Counted from the stretch's first letter, positions 22,458 through 33,883 are shown. The stretch is 64,000 nt of DNA from Calycina herbarum (GCA_001414485.1 LLEY01000035.1:248001-312000), one strand, 5' to 3'. Notes: generated by a model not told the origin, from the sequence alone. Translations and numbers: made by a program.

Positions 22458-23447
22458 ATGCCTTGCCAGGTTACCCAAGTCAATGGACAAAACACCATCA
22501 ATTCCAATATTAACACCTCGCTGTTCCCCTTCACATATTCGTCTGATGGATTTCGAGCTTTGGGTTATAGATGGCAGTCAGACATTGATTATGCGTCAAA
22601 TCAACAGATCAATTTTTGGAGAGCTCAATTAGCGTTTCGAGGTTTCTCGCCAAGGGGTACCAATGCCGAGGCTTTGAAGGAAAGGCTAAGAAAGACTGAA
22701 ATGAGGGAGATGGATAGTAAGGTTGCCGCAGACAAAGTTAACATGAAGGATGCGTGGAAGCTGCTCGAAGCCCCGATTCCGCAGGTTGATAATTCGGGTC
22801 TGAGGGAGGAGTCACCAAAGGCTGAGGAGGAGGTCGACGAGGAAGATATGGATGACGGAGAGGAGAATGAAGAGGACGAGGAGGAGCAAGAAGAGGACAA
22901 GGAAGAAAAAGACCACGGCCCAGGCCCATGGAACATCACCGGAAACTGGAAGATTGAATGTCGTGATCTTTTATACTGGTCCGATTCCCCTCTTACCATA
23001 GAAATAGAAACCCATGAGCAACGTCTCGGCCACCAGACATATGGAAGATTCGATTTTAGAAGCTGGAACAGCGTATTCCAATTTACCACAGAGGAGGAAG
23101 GTCAGAGCTACGGTAGATATGAACCGGAGGACTTTATACTAGGCGACTCGAACTTACCCTCGGAAGAAAACCCCACATGCTACTACCGCTGGCGTGGCAT
23201 TGAAGTTGGAGAAGATGTCATCCAGTTAGGAGAAGATAACCACTTGTACTCAATGACATTCTCCGAGAATGGAATGCACATGAAGGGCACTTGGGGATGT
23301 CAGAATGGAGAGCCCGGGACGATCAGTTTCACTGGTGTCAAAGCGGGATATGGAGGCTATGGGGGGATGGATATCCAGCGTGAATGGAATGCTAGGAATG
23401 AAGCTGCATATGACGGGGCCAATAGGAATCGATGGAAGAGGTATTAG
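22458..23447 (+). CDS. SAP-domain protein with acidic linker and beta-rich C-terminal domain, function unknown
   Basis: Single open frame of 329 residues from ATG 22458; no intron needed. Residues about 50-80 (INFWRAQLAFRGFSPRGTNAEALKERLRK) fit a SAP motif: helix, short turn, then G-ALKERL; SAP domains usually bind DNA or RNA. Residues about 115-150 are an almost pure Glu/Asp stretch (EEEVDEEDMDDGEENEEDEEEQEEDKEE). The C-terminal 170 residues begin GPGPWNITGNWKIEC and contain alternating hydrophobic strands, many Trp/Tyr (YYRWRGIEVGED, GTWGCQNGEPGTISFTGVK) and a Gly/Tyr-rich end. I do not recognise this domain by name; it looks like a fungal-specific beta sandwich. The frame is intact among broken neighbours, so it is probably functional. 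Confidence 0.75.
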   Translation: MPCQVTQVNGQNTINSNINTSLFPFTYSSDGFRALGYRWQSDIDYASNQQINFWRAQLAFRGFSPRGTNAEALKERLRKTEMREMDSKVAADKVNMKDAWKLLEAPIPQVDNSGLREESPKAEEEVDEEDMDDGEENEEDEEEQEEDKEEKDHGPGPWNITGNWKIECRDLLYWSDSPLTIEIETHEQRLGHQTYGRFDFRSWNSVFQFTTEEEGQSYGRYEPEDFILGDSNLPSEENPTCYYRWRGIEVGEDVIQLGEDNHLYSMTFSENGMHMKGTWGCQNGEPGTISFTGVKAGYGGYGGMDIQREWNARNEAAYDGANRNRWKRY

Positions 23448-25054
23448 TGTGAGGCTTTATAACCTGGATCAAATTTTCTTTGGGGAACGTCGAAATCTTC
23501 GGTGTATTGTGGATGTTGTTGGATATAATATTTTCGTTAACTAGGTACTTGGTTATGCTCTGTATCAAATTCTTACTGTTACATTCTCATAATGGAGCCT
23601 CAAAATTCCATAACGCTTATGCCCTCCACTCCCCCAACCCCGGAGCTTCAAGAGAGATCCTCAGAGGTATTTAGGTACCATCAAACGCCAATTCGCTAAC
23701 CACATTTACGATTTAAGCACTGAACACCACAATAACTCCAACCAATATTCCCTGTGAGCCCTCCCTAGCCACGCGCTTTTCCTCTCCGGAATATCCTAGC
23801 TTCATTTGTTTTATTTTCGCGTCTGGGTGGCTGAAATTATCGGTCTTGGACTTTCTGAGAATGTGAATTAGCTTTTCGTTCCCAAGTAATTCTCAATTGC
23901 CAACTAACTTCCTGATGAAAGATTGAACCTGCTGCTGCAGTTCAAGAGTCGGTCATGGTTTTCGATTATCTGTGTGCAGGTACCGATGCGAAGTGTGTGT
24001 CTGCCCCCTAGCACAACCACGAAGGTATTCATCTTCTGAGAACCCGTAAGGCCACTTCGGGGGACTTTGTTTTGAGGGCATATCCGTTAAATGTAGCGAA
24101 TTTGCGGCAGATGATGGCGTGGAATGAGAAGATTGAGATGACTGAGAAGAATGAGACGACTGGGAAGAAGTGCTATTACTTCTTTCTTTGAATTCTTGTG
24201 TTGTCTTGTAATCCATGAGTATAACTGAAATTTGGGAGTTGAAATATTTTCCGTCGTTGAATGTGATACTCTCGCTTATTTATCAGTGTGGATTTTCGAC
24301 GGCTAGAGTTTAATAATTTTGATAGTTAAGCGCTCTTTCAAAGCCATTACCCCGCTTTCTGGAACGCTCATGTGTTGATATCATTAATGCCTCATTTTGT
24401 TGTTATGAGGCATATGTTGAGGGAGCGTTTTCAAGGCGCAGCACTGCCACTTATTTACTATGAGGGATTTTGCCCCCCGCAACACGGGTAAACCCCAAAA
24501 TGGAAACAAACGCCTGTGCGATCACGATCTCTAAACTGTCATCAGCTTTGGAGATACCTCCTTCGGTTTTAATTGTAATCATGCGAATATTGAAATTGTG
24601 AAAGACGGTGAGGTTAGTTACTGGTGAATTTCCTGTCACTCGGCAAATCCTTAGGTCTATGTTTCGTCGTTAGTTCAACTCAAAACAAGAGCAAAGCTGG
24701 CGTTTAACTCTGGTGTTTTAAAATTAAAATTGCAACTGTGTCTGCCAAGCTATATGCACATGTGCGCAATGTAAGATTTCCGGGGTCCATCCTCCACTTT
24801 GCTTATCTGGACGTGAGATACTGTAGAAGAAGTGCATACAGCAGTCGCATGAGACGAAATACCCTTTCAGAAGTCTTTACGCGGTCAAGAGTGGAGAGTG
24901 TGATAGAGAAAGTTGGGTTAAGTGTGCCGGTGACTTGTGGGACCGTGTTGGAGGAGATAGGGAGAGAGGGCACACACCTAATAAAACCAGGTGTGACGCC
25001 AATTTTTTTTCAAGAAAATTTTCATTCGAATATCTTCTTCATATCTTCGTCGTC
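23448..25054. other. Intergenic with one possible small gene
   Basis: Mostly featureless. A serine-rich 87-codon frame at 23953-24216 (minus) is listed separately. 24260-24900 has no coding signal that I can see. Confidence 0.45.
23953..24216 (-). CDS. Possible small serine-rich protein
   Basis: 87 codons from ATG 24216. The N-terminus is MDYKTTQEFKERSNS, followed by a Ser/His/Gln repeat (SSQSSHSSQSSQSSHS), then SPPKWPYGFSEDEYLRGCARG, which reads like a real conserved core (WPYGFSEDEY). No family recognised. It could be a small gene with a further exon, because a GGTACC lies near the end, or a chance frame in a GA-rich tract. Confidence 0.35.
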   Translation of the reverse strand: MDYKTTQEFKERSNSTSSQSSHSSQSSQSSHSTPSSAANSLHLTDMPSKQSPPKWPYGFSEDEYLRGCARGQTHTSHRYLHTDNRKP

Positions 25055-26371
25055 ATGCCATCAGTAGGACTTTTCCAAGAGAGGATTGGGGGAGTTGATT
25101 CGTTGAAGTGAGTTCCCTTCCGTGAGATGCTTCAAGGTACCATTTAGCGAAACTCCATCCAAAACTAACACCGCCAAAAAAGATTACTAGTCAAAGAAGC
25201 CGTAGATAGTATTGGACCTGCTGAAACAGAGAATCACACGCTGAATTTCCTTTTGCAATTTTTGAATGGAAGTTTCTCCATTTTCCTGGTGCTTCTGGGG
25301 GGCTTGTTCGCCGGCCTCACCCTTTCGTGAGTCGGATCGGAATCTGCTGTGATGAATTAAGTGCCTAACATCCATGACAGCTTCATGGGTCAAGATCGCA
25401 TTTACCTTCAAGTGATCGCAGCTTCGGGGAGTCTTGAGGAACGAAAAAATGCACAGAAAGTCTTGGATGTGCTTAATCGTGGGAGACACTGGGTTTTAGT
25501 AACCCTGTTACTGGGAAATGTCATCACGAATGAGACTTTGCCGATTATTTTGGATCACAGTGTCAAAGGCGGTTGGATTGCTGTCCTTGCTTCAACTATT
25601 CTCATCGTTATATTTGGGGAAGTCATTCCACAGTCGATGTGTGCTAAATATGGGTTAGCAATCGGAGCTTGGTCGTCGAAGTAAGTCAGCTCATTCAAAC
25701 ATGAGAGTCCCCAAACTGATCTTCTCAGATATGTACTTTGGGTGATGTATTTGCTATTTCCTGTCGCATATCCTACCGCCAAACTACTCGACTTCCTGCT
25801 TGGTGCCAACCACGGTGCCATTTTCAACAGGGCAGGATTGAAGAGTCTTGTTATGCTCCATGAGCATTTGAACTTCCTGACGACAGAACGTCTTAATAGG
25901 AAAGAAGTCACATTGATATCGAATATTCTTGATCTGAGAGAGAGACAAATCTGGTCAATAATGACGCCAATGCCAAAATTGTTTACTCTAAGTTTCGATA
26001 CGCCGCTCAACGACACCACAAGATTCAACATATTGAAGTCGGGATGCGAATTTATTCCAGTTCTTTCCAGTCATCCTAGAGCATTTGTGGGAGTTTTGGC
26101 TGTTGCTTCACTCGTTGCCCTCCACACTAACGAGGAAGTTACTATTGGACAGCTTGCCCTGGAGACTCTGCCGACGGTGGCGGTCAGGGCCAATACAAGC
26201 TGCCAGGTTATGATTCCTGCTTTGAGAGACAGGAGAGTTGGCATTTTTCTTGTCTCCGATGATGGTACCTCACATGGTGTACCTTTGGGAATCGTCACTG
26301 CCAGAGATTTATTGGAAGTTTTGATTGGTGGTGGGGAATCCGAGGAGGGAGAATCTTTTAGAGATGTGTGA
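25055..26371 (+). CDS. CNNM/Mam3-type membrane protein (DUF21 + CBS region)
   Basis: Four exons, 25055-25107, 25183-25326, 25381-25680 and 25729-26371; 379 residues, phases consistent. The protein has the DUF21 (CNNM transmembrane) fold: helices at [68 protein letters not shown] and a fourth at [24 protein letters not shown]. Hallmarks are AGLTL, LLGN, FGE(V)IPQ and the proline-containing last helix. Then comes a CBS-pair-like region ([22 protein letters not shown] to [18 protein letters not shown]), with the usual MTP start and [10 protein letters not shown] end. Relatives are yeast Mam3 and animal CNNM proteins, implicated in divalent cation (Mg, Mn) homeostasis at the vacuole or plasma membrane. 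It is much shorter than Mam3 (about 700 residues) because there is no long C-terminal tail. Confidence 0.85.
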
Positions 26372-27532
26372 AGTTATTCAATTGTTTTGCTTTCTGGTTC
26401 TCATAATGTAGAAGGAGAATTGGCTGACGCATTTAATTGCTGTCATTGCTTATGAGAAGCTGTAATTTTTGTTCATGGAGTTAGGAGAAAGTGTCTTGCT
26501 TTTCGATGCTCCATTTAGCGAGTTTTAGCATTGGCGAAATAACAGTTGGCGGCTTCCAGACCACCAAGCAAGTATAATTTTATTTCTGTACTTTCAAATT
26601 CCGAAATGGGGGCATTGTGTTCAAGTCTGTACTCGTGCAAACGCGATACGGTATTTCATTATGATTACTCGAGCTTAACAGAAGTATGGGTTGCTCTTTT
26701 ATCCTTTACATCCACGATTCTCAAACTCTCTCGTCTACTTTCGGATGGTAACTTGGAACCTGGATTTCGTAAGTTTATGAAAATATAAGAGTCTCAAGAA
26801 TACACAGACAAAAAGATAAATGACATTTCGATAGAAGAGTATCTTCGGAAGAATGATGGCAGAATCAACTTACCACGATAGAAGGCCGAGATTAGGAGCC
26901 AGTAGAAGAAGGCTACTTCATCAACAACGCAAGCGACACCGAGAGCGACAACCCTTTGGAAGGTGGGCCCCCCTTTCTCGGAGTAAGTGTTTGTTCGACA
27001 GGACAAAACCATTCGGTACTTAACTTTTCTCTGTCTGAGGTGCTTCACGATTTTTTAAAAATGATGTTTTCTAACCTACCTGGAAATTTAATAGCCCGTG
27101 CACGGGTTGAGAAACAGAATTCAAGCTTCCCCCGAGACAAAGAGTATTTTATCTACTTGGAAGACGGGAATTGAGTGCGTACATGTAAAGATTAATACCG
27201 TCAACCTCGCTCAAAATCCTCTCATGGTCCCAAATGCCTCTCATCTACTCTCCAAAAGTTCGAAAATAGAAAAAGTACGGTTTACAAACATATATGGGAA
27301 GTAGATTCACTTGGTTTTCGTATGACCGTTAAATTCATAAAGAGGGAATATCTTCCCACTGATGATTCACTTGCCATTTGTCAACATCAGGGGTTAGGTT
27401 TGAAGTTCCGATGGATTCAAGCATAAACATCACTCCCAATTGGTCCCTAAAACATGACAGCACAACAACCTAACAACCAAAGGAGGAGACAAGAGGCAGA
27501 TATCACTATAAAGCAAATAAGTGACCGTCACG
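26372..27532. other. Intergenic, possible exon relic
   Basis: No intact gene. On the minus strand 27020-26880 reads RVVALGVACVVDEVAFFYWLLISAF and ends in a good GTAAGT donor, so it may be an isolated exon of a lost membrane-protein gene; I cannot name the family. A 12-base perfect palindrome CCCGTGCACGGG lies at 27095-27106. Confidence 0.35.
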
Positions 27533-28476
27533 ATGATGTCTTTGGCAGGGATGCAAAGAGCCATCATGGATTTCATCGAAATGCGAGTGCTGCATAAAAA
27601 ACTTCGACAATTTCCAACATATGGATCGAGAGCCAGGTTCATCTACATCTCTTGCTTGCCCTTGGAGTTGAGAGTAAAAATATGGTCTTTGGCGACTCCG
27701 ACACCCAAATTTCTCCAAGTAGGGTCCGACTCAAACCTGTCGCTGTGGGAAAGAATGTTCACTTTAAAATCATCAATTCCTGCTTTACTACATACATTTA
27801 AAGAGTCCAGAGCGAAGCTCTTGCATCAAGAAGGGGTTAAGAAAAGCCATATATTATCCGACTTATACCCTTCTGCAATTTAGCCATCCTACTCGTCCAC
27901 AAGCAAAAATCCCACTCTTCTTCTCCTTCGAGCAAGACATGATTGCTCACTGGCATCTCTACAAGTTCACCAATGGTAAACAGGTTCCTATAATTAAAAT
28001 GCGCACTTTATTGCTAACTTTGTTTCAATAGAACCTTTTTATCAACAGATTTCTCGGAGCTCCAGACTATGTTGATACACACCCTGGGAGCATCCCTTCC
28101 TAGCTTAACTGATACGCGTCACCCTTGCTTCGTAGGGCGTTTCCAAGGCCACCGCATATTAGGGATTGAAATTCCGTATTTTTATTCACATTCAAGGTAC
28201 TTCTATGATCAACTCATAGAAGGAATGCAACGTTATCAAACTTTCTGTGAGGATATCATCAACGCCCATGGAGAAGCAACAAAACATCTTACACAAGCGA
28301 AGAAGCCAATTGAGATATATTGGCTAACTCCATACAAATTGAAGGGGAAAGCAGTGGGCGGAGGGGGTGTTTTTGGCAACGGCACCATCAGTGTTCCTTT
28401 CAATGCTATTCCCAAGAAAAAGGCGGATCTGTTTCTTTCAGGGTATGTCAAACCAAAATCAGACCCATTCACTTAA
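27533..28476 (+). pseudogene. 2EXR-domain gene, probably decayed
   Basis: The frame from ATG 27533 carries the start of a fungal 2EXR domain: RFIYISCLPLELRVKIWSLATPTPKF (consensus F-LP-ELRL-IW--A-P-PR) and IPALLHTFKESRAKLL (consensus PALLHVCRESR). It stops at 27881. The next recognisable piece, KIPLFFSFEQDMIAHW at about 27906-27953, is in another frame, and no GT-AG intron in the right phase joins the two. A third open stretch runs 28069-28476 (IEIPYFYSHSRYFYDQLIEGM..., IEIYWLTPYKLKG) in yet another context. Either there is an intron arrangement I fail to see or the gene has lost frame. 2EXR proteins are abundant, fast-evolving and uncharacterised in filamentous fungi. Confidence 0.5.
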
Positions 28477-31400
28477 TACAGCAAATTGATTGTAATTTAG
28501 TCATTGAATTTTTGTTGCTGCATGCATGTCATTGTGGGATTTGGGATTCTTCGGCATTATTCTAAGCAAACCTTGCCATGTTCGATTGTGGGAAACACGG
28601 GAATAAGTTGATAACCAACACTTGACGATTGAACCTGGAAGATAGTAGTAGGGTAATTGAGACTTTTACAAAATGCTGGTACTGTGAATTGTGATTAGAT
28701 TGGTGTGCTTAGAATAATGTTATGGAAATCTCAGGAACGTGAAGATACCTGCCACAGTGAATTCAGATGAATGGAAGTACGGTGCGGGATTCTTAGAAGT
28801 GAAAACTTTCTACTACAGTAGGTTCTGAGGAATGGAAATCATAGAACCCGAGGCCATCTATCTCTCTTGTCGACGGAAAAAGAGTTCCCAAAAGTTTTGG
28901 AGACGAAAACCATATTCGACAACAACTCAAACTAACCGACCGTGGTTTCGTTCTTCTAACTCGTGCAAGATTCTATACAAACCAAAGATTTGACCTACCT
29001 TTTGCCCTTCTAGTATCAAGTATATGGTCTGAAACTTTGATCGTCTATACAAAGAAGCCCGTCGCTTTCAGTTGTGCGATTTTAGTCCCTTGGTTGATGT
29101 TCGTATTTCCGCATCGCCAACCTTTTATAGAGGTCCCTTGAACTTGTAGGCCCTTTCTCCTTTCACTTCTCTGTTCCTGATACATAAACGAGAGTTTTAC
29201 GGTACGATATGTAGACAGGAAGAGAGGAAGTCTAGAAAAGAAAAACCAGAAGTGCGAAAAGTTAAGTACGTTCAAGTCATTTGTAAATGGAAAAGAGGGG
29301 ACTAGAACCTTGGCATCTATTTAAAGACACAACACCACTACAACCCAAGGATTGTACCTACCACTAGATGAATAAGCCCGACGATCTTGGAATCAAATTC
29401 AAGGCTTGTATTCCTTCCACACCTAAAATTCAAAACGTAGCAACTAGGCTATGTTCATATGAAAGCTAATGGTTGTTTATACCTTGATATGAAGAAATGC
29501 CGGATTCGACAACAAGAAATTAATCGACAGCAACAACTCATAAAACCCAGCTGCATTTCTTCTCATGCAAGTTGTGTGAGATTTCATGGATTCTAATTTA
29601 CCGTTTGAAACTCCTGGTAGAAGTCATACTGAGGTACAGTTCTCCACCGCCCATGAATGCCAGATGTTGCAAAAAGGTGGCCAAGCACTGGTTGGAAGGT
29701 TGTGGTATTCTTGGTGGAAAGAAGCACCAAGTTCTTGGAAGCCTGTCGTTCTCATAATTTCTTTCCTGGTGGGCTCATCTGAGGGTAAAACAAGACGTAG
29801 AATATGTCAAAACTTAATACCATAAGGCCTACTACTTCAGCCGTCTCTTAAAGACCAGGTTGAATGTCACAACATAGCCGATGCTGGGTGACACCTGAGG
29901 TGGCCTGACTCATACCTGTACTTCCATTTGCTTCACAGTTTCTAATACACGAATGAGAAAATATCACCGCACAGGCAAACAACAAGAAAAGAGTAATTTA
30001 TGAACGGAAGAGGTAGTGTAGAAAGCTAAAACATGCTTGGTTATGTATCCTTCTTCTTCGGAGATACCAATACCCTCCGTTTGAAAAATAGGAGTGGGAC
30101 ATCACCCCTGTTGAGAAGAACACTGAATATCTACAACACAAAAACGCCCTCTCAGAAGTAGAACAAAATAATTATTCGTTGAATCATCTCAACCCACGAC
30201 GAAATATTCCTCCCAGGGCTCCATAGAAACTTCCCATCTATCTTCCTAAACTGGCTAAGATACAGCAAAGAAGTTGTTGAAGTCTTCCAAGCCTTTCCTC
30301 GCCCAATCGTAAAATATAAAAAATTATACATCTGAAGCATTCCGTGAAAAAGAAGCTAGAGCGAAGAAAGAGTCATGCTGATACCCGTTCTTCAAAGAAT
30401 AAAAAACTTGGACGGAGATGTGAACACTAGATTCGACCGCAAGTGAATAATCGACGGCAACATATCGCAAAATCTAGCTGAGCCTTGCCACACCAGAGCT
30501 CCCGTGAGATTTTACCCAGTTATGTACACTACCTCATGATGACAATCATTGAAATTACTACTTAATCCAGAGATGAGATAGCTACCCGTGAAAATAGAAA
30601 GATGGATTTGCCAGACCAGTGGATTGTTGGTCGTGATGGGAAAGGTAAGGATGATAAGGAGTTGGCATTTTATATCACAGCATCACATTCTTCTCTAGAT
30701 TTAGGCTGGGCTAGACTATTTGAGACTCTATGATTTGTCCCTTGAGTTTCACCGTCGGCAATTGTAAGGCAAAGTTGCTTTTTCATCTAGGAAAAAATGC
30801 TGGTAGAGAATAAGGCTGTGTATTTTCAAGCCCCTTTTTATTGAAAATCGAGAAGCTGCTAAGTGAACAGATAACTCCTGTACATATAGAAAGAATGTTC
30901 CCTCTCTAGTCCAATCGAAGAAAATAAAGCTTCGAACCGGGTTTTAACGTACAGCATCCGCATTGGTCATCTTAAGAGTAAAGAGAAACAAAACAGGGGT
31001 CTACGATCGAGCGATGAGGAAGACGAGCCAGCTGCTGCATCCAATCCACAAAATCCCGAAGGCGACCACGGTCTACGTGGAAGTCGAGTCTCATTCTTAT
31101 AAACTCCTTTGAGATGACGAGCAGTGCTAAAAAATTGAATCGACAGCAAGAAAAGAATCGACAACAAAAATATCATATCGGAATTTTTTTGAGACCAGGT
31201 TTTCCCTCCTTACATCCGATCAACTTGGATTTCCAGGCTTCCAGGTTATTTAAGGGTTCACGGGTTTTGAGGATTAGATAGAAATCCGTCCTCTGCCTCG
31301 GCACGCACAGAACTGGTAAATTCTTCCGCTCCGATCATCTATTTTTTGGAGATCGATTCAGCTTGCTTCCTTGAACTTATGCTTCCTTTTTCCTTCCTTT

Positions 31401-31545
31401 TTTATGATGTATCAGTGAAGGGGAACATCCAAAGAAGGATATATTGATAATCCGGGCGAAATCTTGGAGTCCAAGAACAAATCTAGCAGAGCACAAAAAC
31501 AAGGCACATTCAAAAAACAGATTCAAACAACTCATCATTTTATTT
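28477..31545. repeat. Region of diverged short repeats with signal-peptide-like frames
   Basis: On the minus strand the motif TTGTTGTCGATT or a variant recurs around 31170-31135, 30490-30450, 29545-29500 and 28945-28920. The flanks of the 30.5 and 29.5 kb copies also align (GTGAGATTT/AAATCTCAC some 40 bases away on the plus strand, and the GAATCGACAGCAA side). Only the copy at 30967-31176 keeps a start codon in phase with a hydrophobic leader. I read this as a decaying family of duplicated small genes. No intact larger gene is present in these 3 kb. Confidence 0.45.
30967..31176 (-). CDS. Possible small secreted protein
   Basis: 69 codons from ATG 31176. It begins MIFLLSILFLLSIQFFSTARH, a convincing signal peptide, followed by a short basic and polar part (GVYKNETRLPRRPWSPSGF, then a Ser-run) with one potential N-glycosylation site (NET) and a possible dibasic site (RR). 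Only two cysteines. It is the best preserved copy of the repeat family in this region. No known family; it may be a relic. Confidence 0.35.
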   Translation of the reverse strand: MIFLLSILFLLSIQFFSTARHLKGVYKNETRLPRRPWSPSGFCGLDAAAGSSSSSLDRRPLFCFSLLLR

Positions 31546-32885
31546 TTAAGAAATATACACCTTCTTCGTATCCTCCATCAAAAACACCTCGCCCGTCCTC
31601 AAATCCTTAATAGTCCCAGGCTGCAACCCAGCTTTCCGACTGTACTCCTGCAACCTCTGTGTCCCATACACACACCGATTAGGTAACATCACAAGATCGC
31701 TCTCAACGTGACTCTTCGTATGATTCGCATATGGAACGTTACGTGCCAAATCATTAAGCTCCGTCGAGCAAATCGGACAAACGGACGTGGTGATACAAGA
31801 AGATGATGTAGGTGAGATGGAGGACGAGATATGGGAGGAGTGACAGGAGGGTGTTTTTAGTGCTGATAAACCCGCTGATAAGGCGACGTGGAGGAGTGGG
31901 ACTGGGGGGAGGGCTAGTAGGGTGTTGTGGGTTTGCATGAAGAGGTTTGAGAGGATGGTCCAGCGATGGGGACTATAGATTTCGCTGTAGGCTTCTGCTC
32001 GCGTTCCTGGCGGGAAAGCGAGTAATCCACAAGCTTGTTGGACTTCTTTGGGGTAGAGGTCTTTGAATGGGAGGAGGTATTTTTTCGCGTGGGATATTGA
32101 TTCGAGGAGTTTGGCTTGTTCTTGGGTTCGGACGAGCTCGATGTACTGCTGGAAGCGGAGCATAAATTCCAGTTTACTCTGGTAAAAACCGTCAGCACTT
32201 CGCTTGAGGAAGATACAACGATAACTTACCTCCATCTTCCGCAGTTCTTTTTTGTTCTCCGCGCACCAAGCCAGTGCTTCGTTGACCCTCCGATTTCGTA
32301 ATCTCTCCCGGATCTTGCTCATCTGAACAAAGGTTTCTACATCTACCAACTCCTCAATCCCCTTTTCTTTCGACAACGCAGAAGCACTCTCCTTATATCC
32401 ATGTCGCAGCAGATAATCGACTAACAGCCGATCAAGTCGTGTCCGACTCCATTCCTCGTATTTCACATCATCCAGACTCTGCATTTCATACAGCTGCCCC
32501 AAATGCCGTATCCTACTCGCAGATTGTTGCTGTAATCGTGTCTCCTCCTCCTGACATGCGTTGAGTTTGCGTTTTAGGCCTTTCATACGGGCCAGCATGG
32601 AATCGACATTCTTGAGGACCTCGTTGGGCGAGGAATTGGCGGTCAGAGAGGCATTTGCGGTTTCTCGGACTGCGGTTTTTACGGCGGAACCTTCCTTTTC
32701 GACGTGTAGATGTGCAACTTTGAAGTTTTTGCGGAGGAGTTCGAAGGGGAGGCGAAGGAGGGGTTGGTCCTGAAGTAGGAGGATTAGTATAGGTGCTTGC
32801 AGCTGCATGTGGAGGAAGTGGCAAGTGGGTTTACCAAGATTAAATGGGAGTCTTGGTTGAGCTTTGAGGTGATATGGTCTGCCAT
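31546..32885 (-). CDS. FYV10: GID/CTLH ubiquitin ligase subunit Fyv10 (Gid9/MAEA)
   Basis: Three exons on the minus strand: 32885-32835, 32769-32230 and 32178-31546; 407 residues. Fyv10 is the RING-like subunit that pairs with Rmd5 in the GID E3 ligase, which targets gluconeogenic enzymes such as fructose-1,6-bisphosphatase. The first exon supplies MADHITSKLNQDSHLIL, joined to DQPLLRLPFELLRKNFK, exactly the family start. Order of domains: N-terminal coiled coil; LisH at about 124-155 (RLLVDYLLRHGYKESASAL); CTLH at about 160-215 (FVQMSKIRERLRNRRVNEALAWC ... KLEFMLRFQQYIELV, completed across the intron); CRA; degenerate RING from about residue 330 (CPIC ... H ... LPNRCVYG, KDLRTGEVF). The last part of the RING lacks a full set of zinc ligands, as in other Fyv10 proteins. 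Cytosolic and nuclear. Confidence 0.94.
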
Positions 32886-33680
32886 CTTGGGCAAAAATCG
32901 AAGCAGCTGGTTTGATTTTACGAATGTGTTGGAGGAGATGTGCTTGCTAGAAGAACTTCCGAGCTTTGCTAGAGTGGTCCGATTGCGGTTGGATTAGTTA
33001 GTACGCCTCCGTACTTCACCGAGAGAAGCACGTAGCAGGTAGCAAGCAGAGTGAATTCAAGATGGTTGACTGTCCCAAGATTGCGGTTGACCGTATTTGT
33101 TTTGAGTGGTGTGAGATTTCTTCTGGTAGTTGCAGTCTCGAGCTGTTGGTGCTCTGGATGAGCTTGGAGTGGAGTGGAGGTGCATGTTCGAGGGGTTCAT
33201 GGATGCAGGTATTAGGGCGTGCGGTAGAGACAATAGCGCATTATGAGGCGTTTGCAAAGGAAACTCGATGATAGCAGTCAACGTGAGTTGTTTGTTTGAT
33301 ACACCTACGATAGAGTCATTTGTTCCGGAAGAAGATAAAGGAGCTATTCAATCAATGTTTCCCCCGTATTTGTGTTTCTATGAAGAGTGGTAACCTGTAG
33401 GCGGCTGGTTGTAGGGGAGGGAGGAAACACTAAGTTGGATGAATCACGTAATGAGATTATTGATGGTCTCCTTGAAATTCACCAAATTCCAGTATCAAAC
33501 ATCTTGTATTAGCATTGAACACTCTACTCAACAGCAATACCACTCCATCAGAGAGTACGAGTAGGTATCTGGCCGTGGAGTGCCCTGGAGATATCTGATA
33601 ACTATCAATTGCGGGGGGGCGGCTTTTAAATGCTCCGTGACCGGCTGCCCCGCTTTTCCTCATCCAACCTTCCCTAAGTG
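32886..33680. other. Intergenic, upstream of FYV10
   Basis: Promoter side of Fyv10. Near 33612-33620 there is a G-run (GCGGGGGGGCGGC-like). No gene recognised. Confidence 0.5.
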
Positions 33681-33883
33681 CCCCCCCCTTAATTGTCTGT
33701 GATGACCCACTTTGCGGGTCCTGTGTAATGTCAAAGCGCCGAGCCAATAAGAAGAGTTGATGTTAAAAGATATAATGATAAAGAAGCTTCTATTGGCCAA
33801 ACACCCTGACATTATACCAGAACTTTACACAGCCTTCCCCAGATCAGCAAAGTGGGTCATTACAGACAACTAAGGGGGGGGGG
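33681..33883. mobile_element. Foldback MITE with poly-C/poly-G flanked inverted repeats
   Basis: Left arm 33689-33715 and right arm 33847-33873 are inverted repeats of 27 bases with 25 identities (TTAATTGTCTGTGATGACCC... against TTAGTTGTCTGTAATGACCC...). The symmetry extends outwards into a C-run (33681-33688) matched by a G-run (33874-33883), and inwards imperfectly (CTGTGTAA, AATGTCA, GCCAATA), so the whole 203 bases can fold on itself. There is no coding capacity. TA occurs at both inner edges of the C/G runs, so a Tc1/mariner-like TA target duplication with TIRs starting A/GTTGTCTGT is possible. It lies between divergently transcribed FYV10 and CBF1. Confidence 0.75.

Noticed and set aside
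29045..29275. 76-codon minus-strand frame with hydrophobic start
   Set aside because: It opens with TTG; the nearest upstream ATG is followed by a stop, so the leader cannot be translated as a signal peptide. Counted as a decayed repeat copy.
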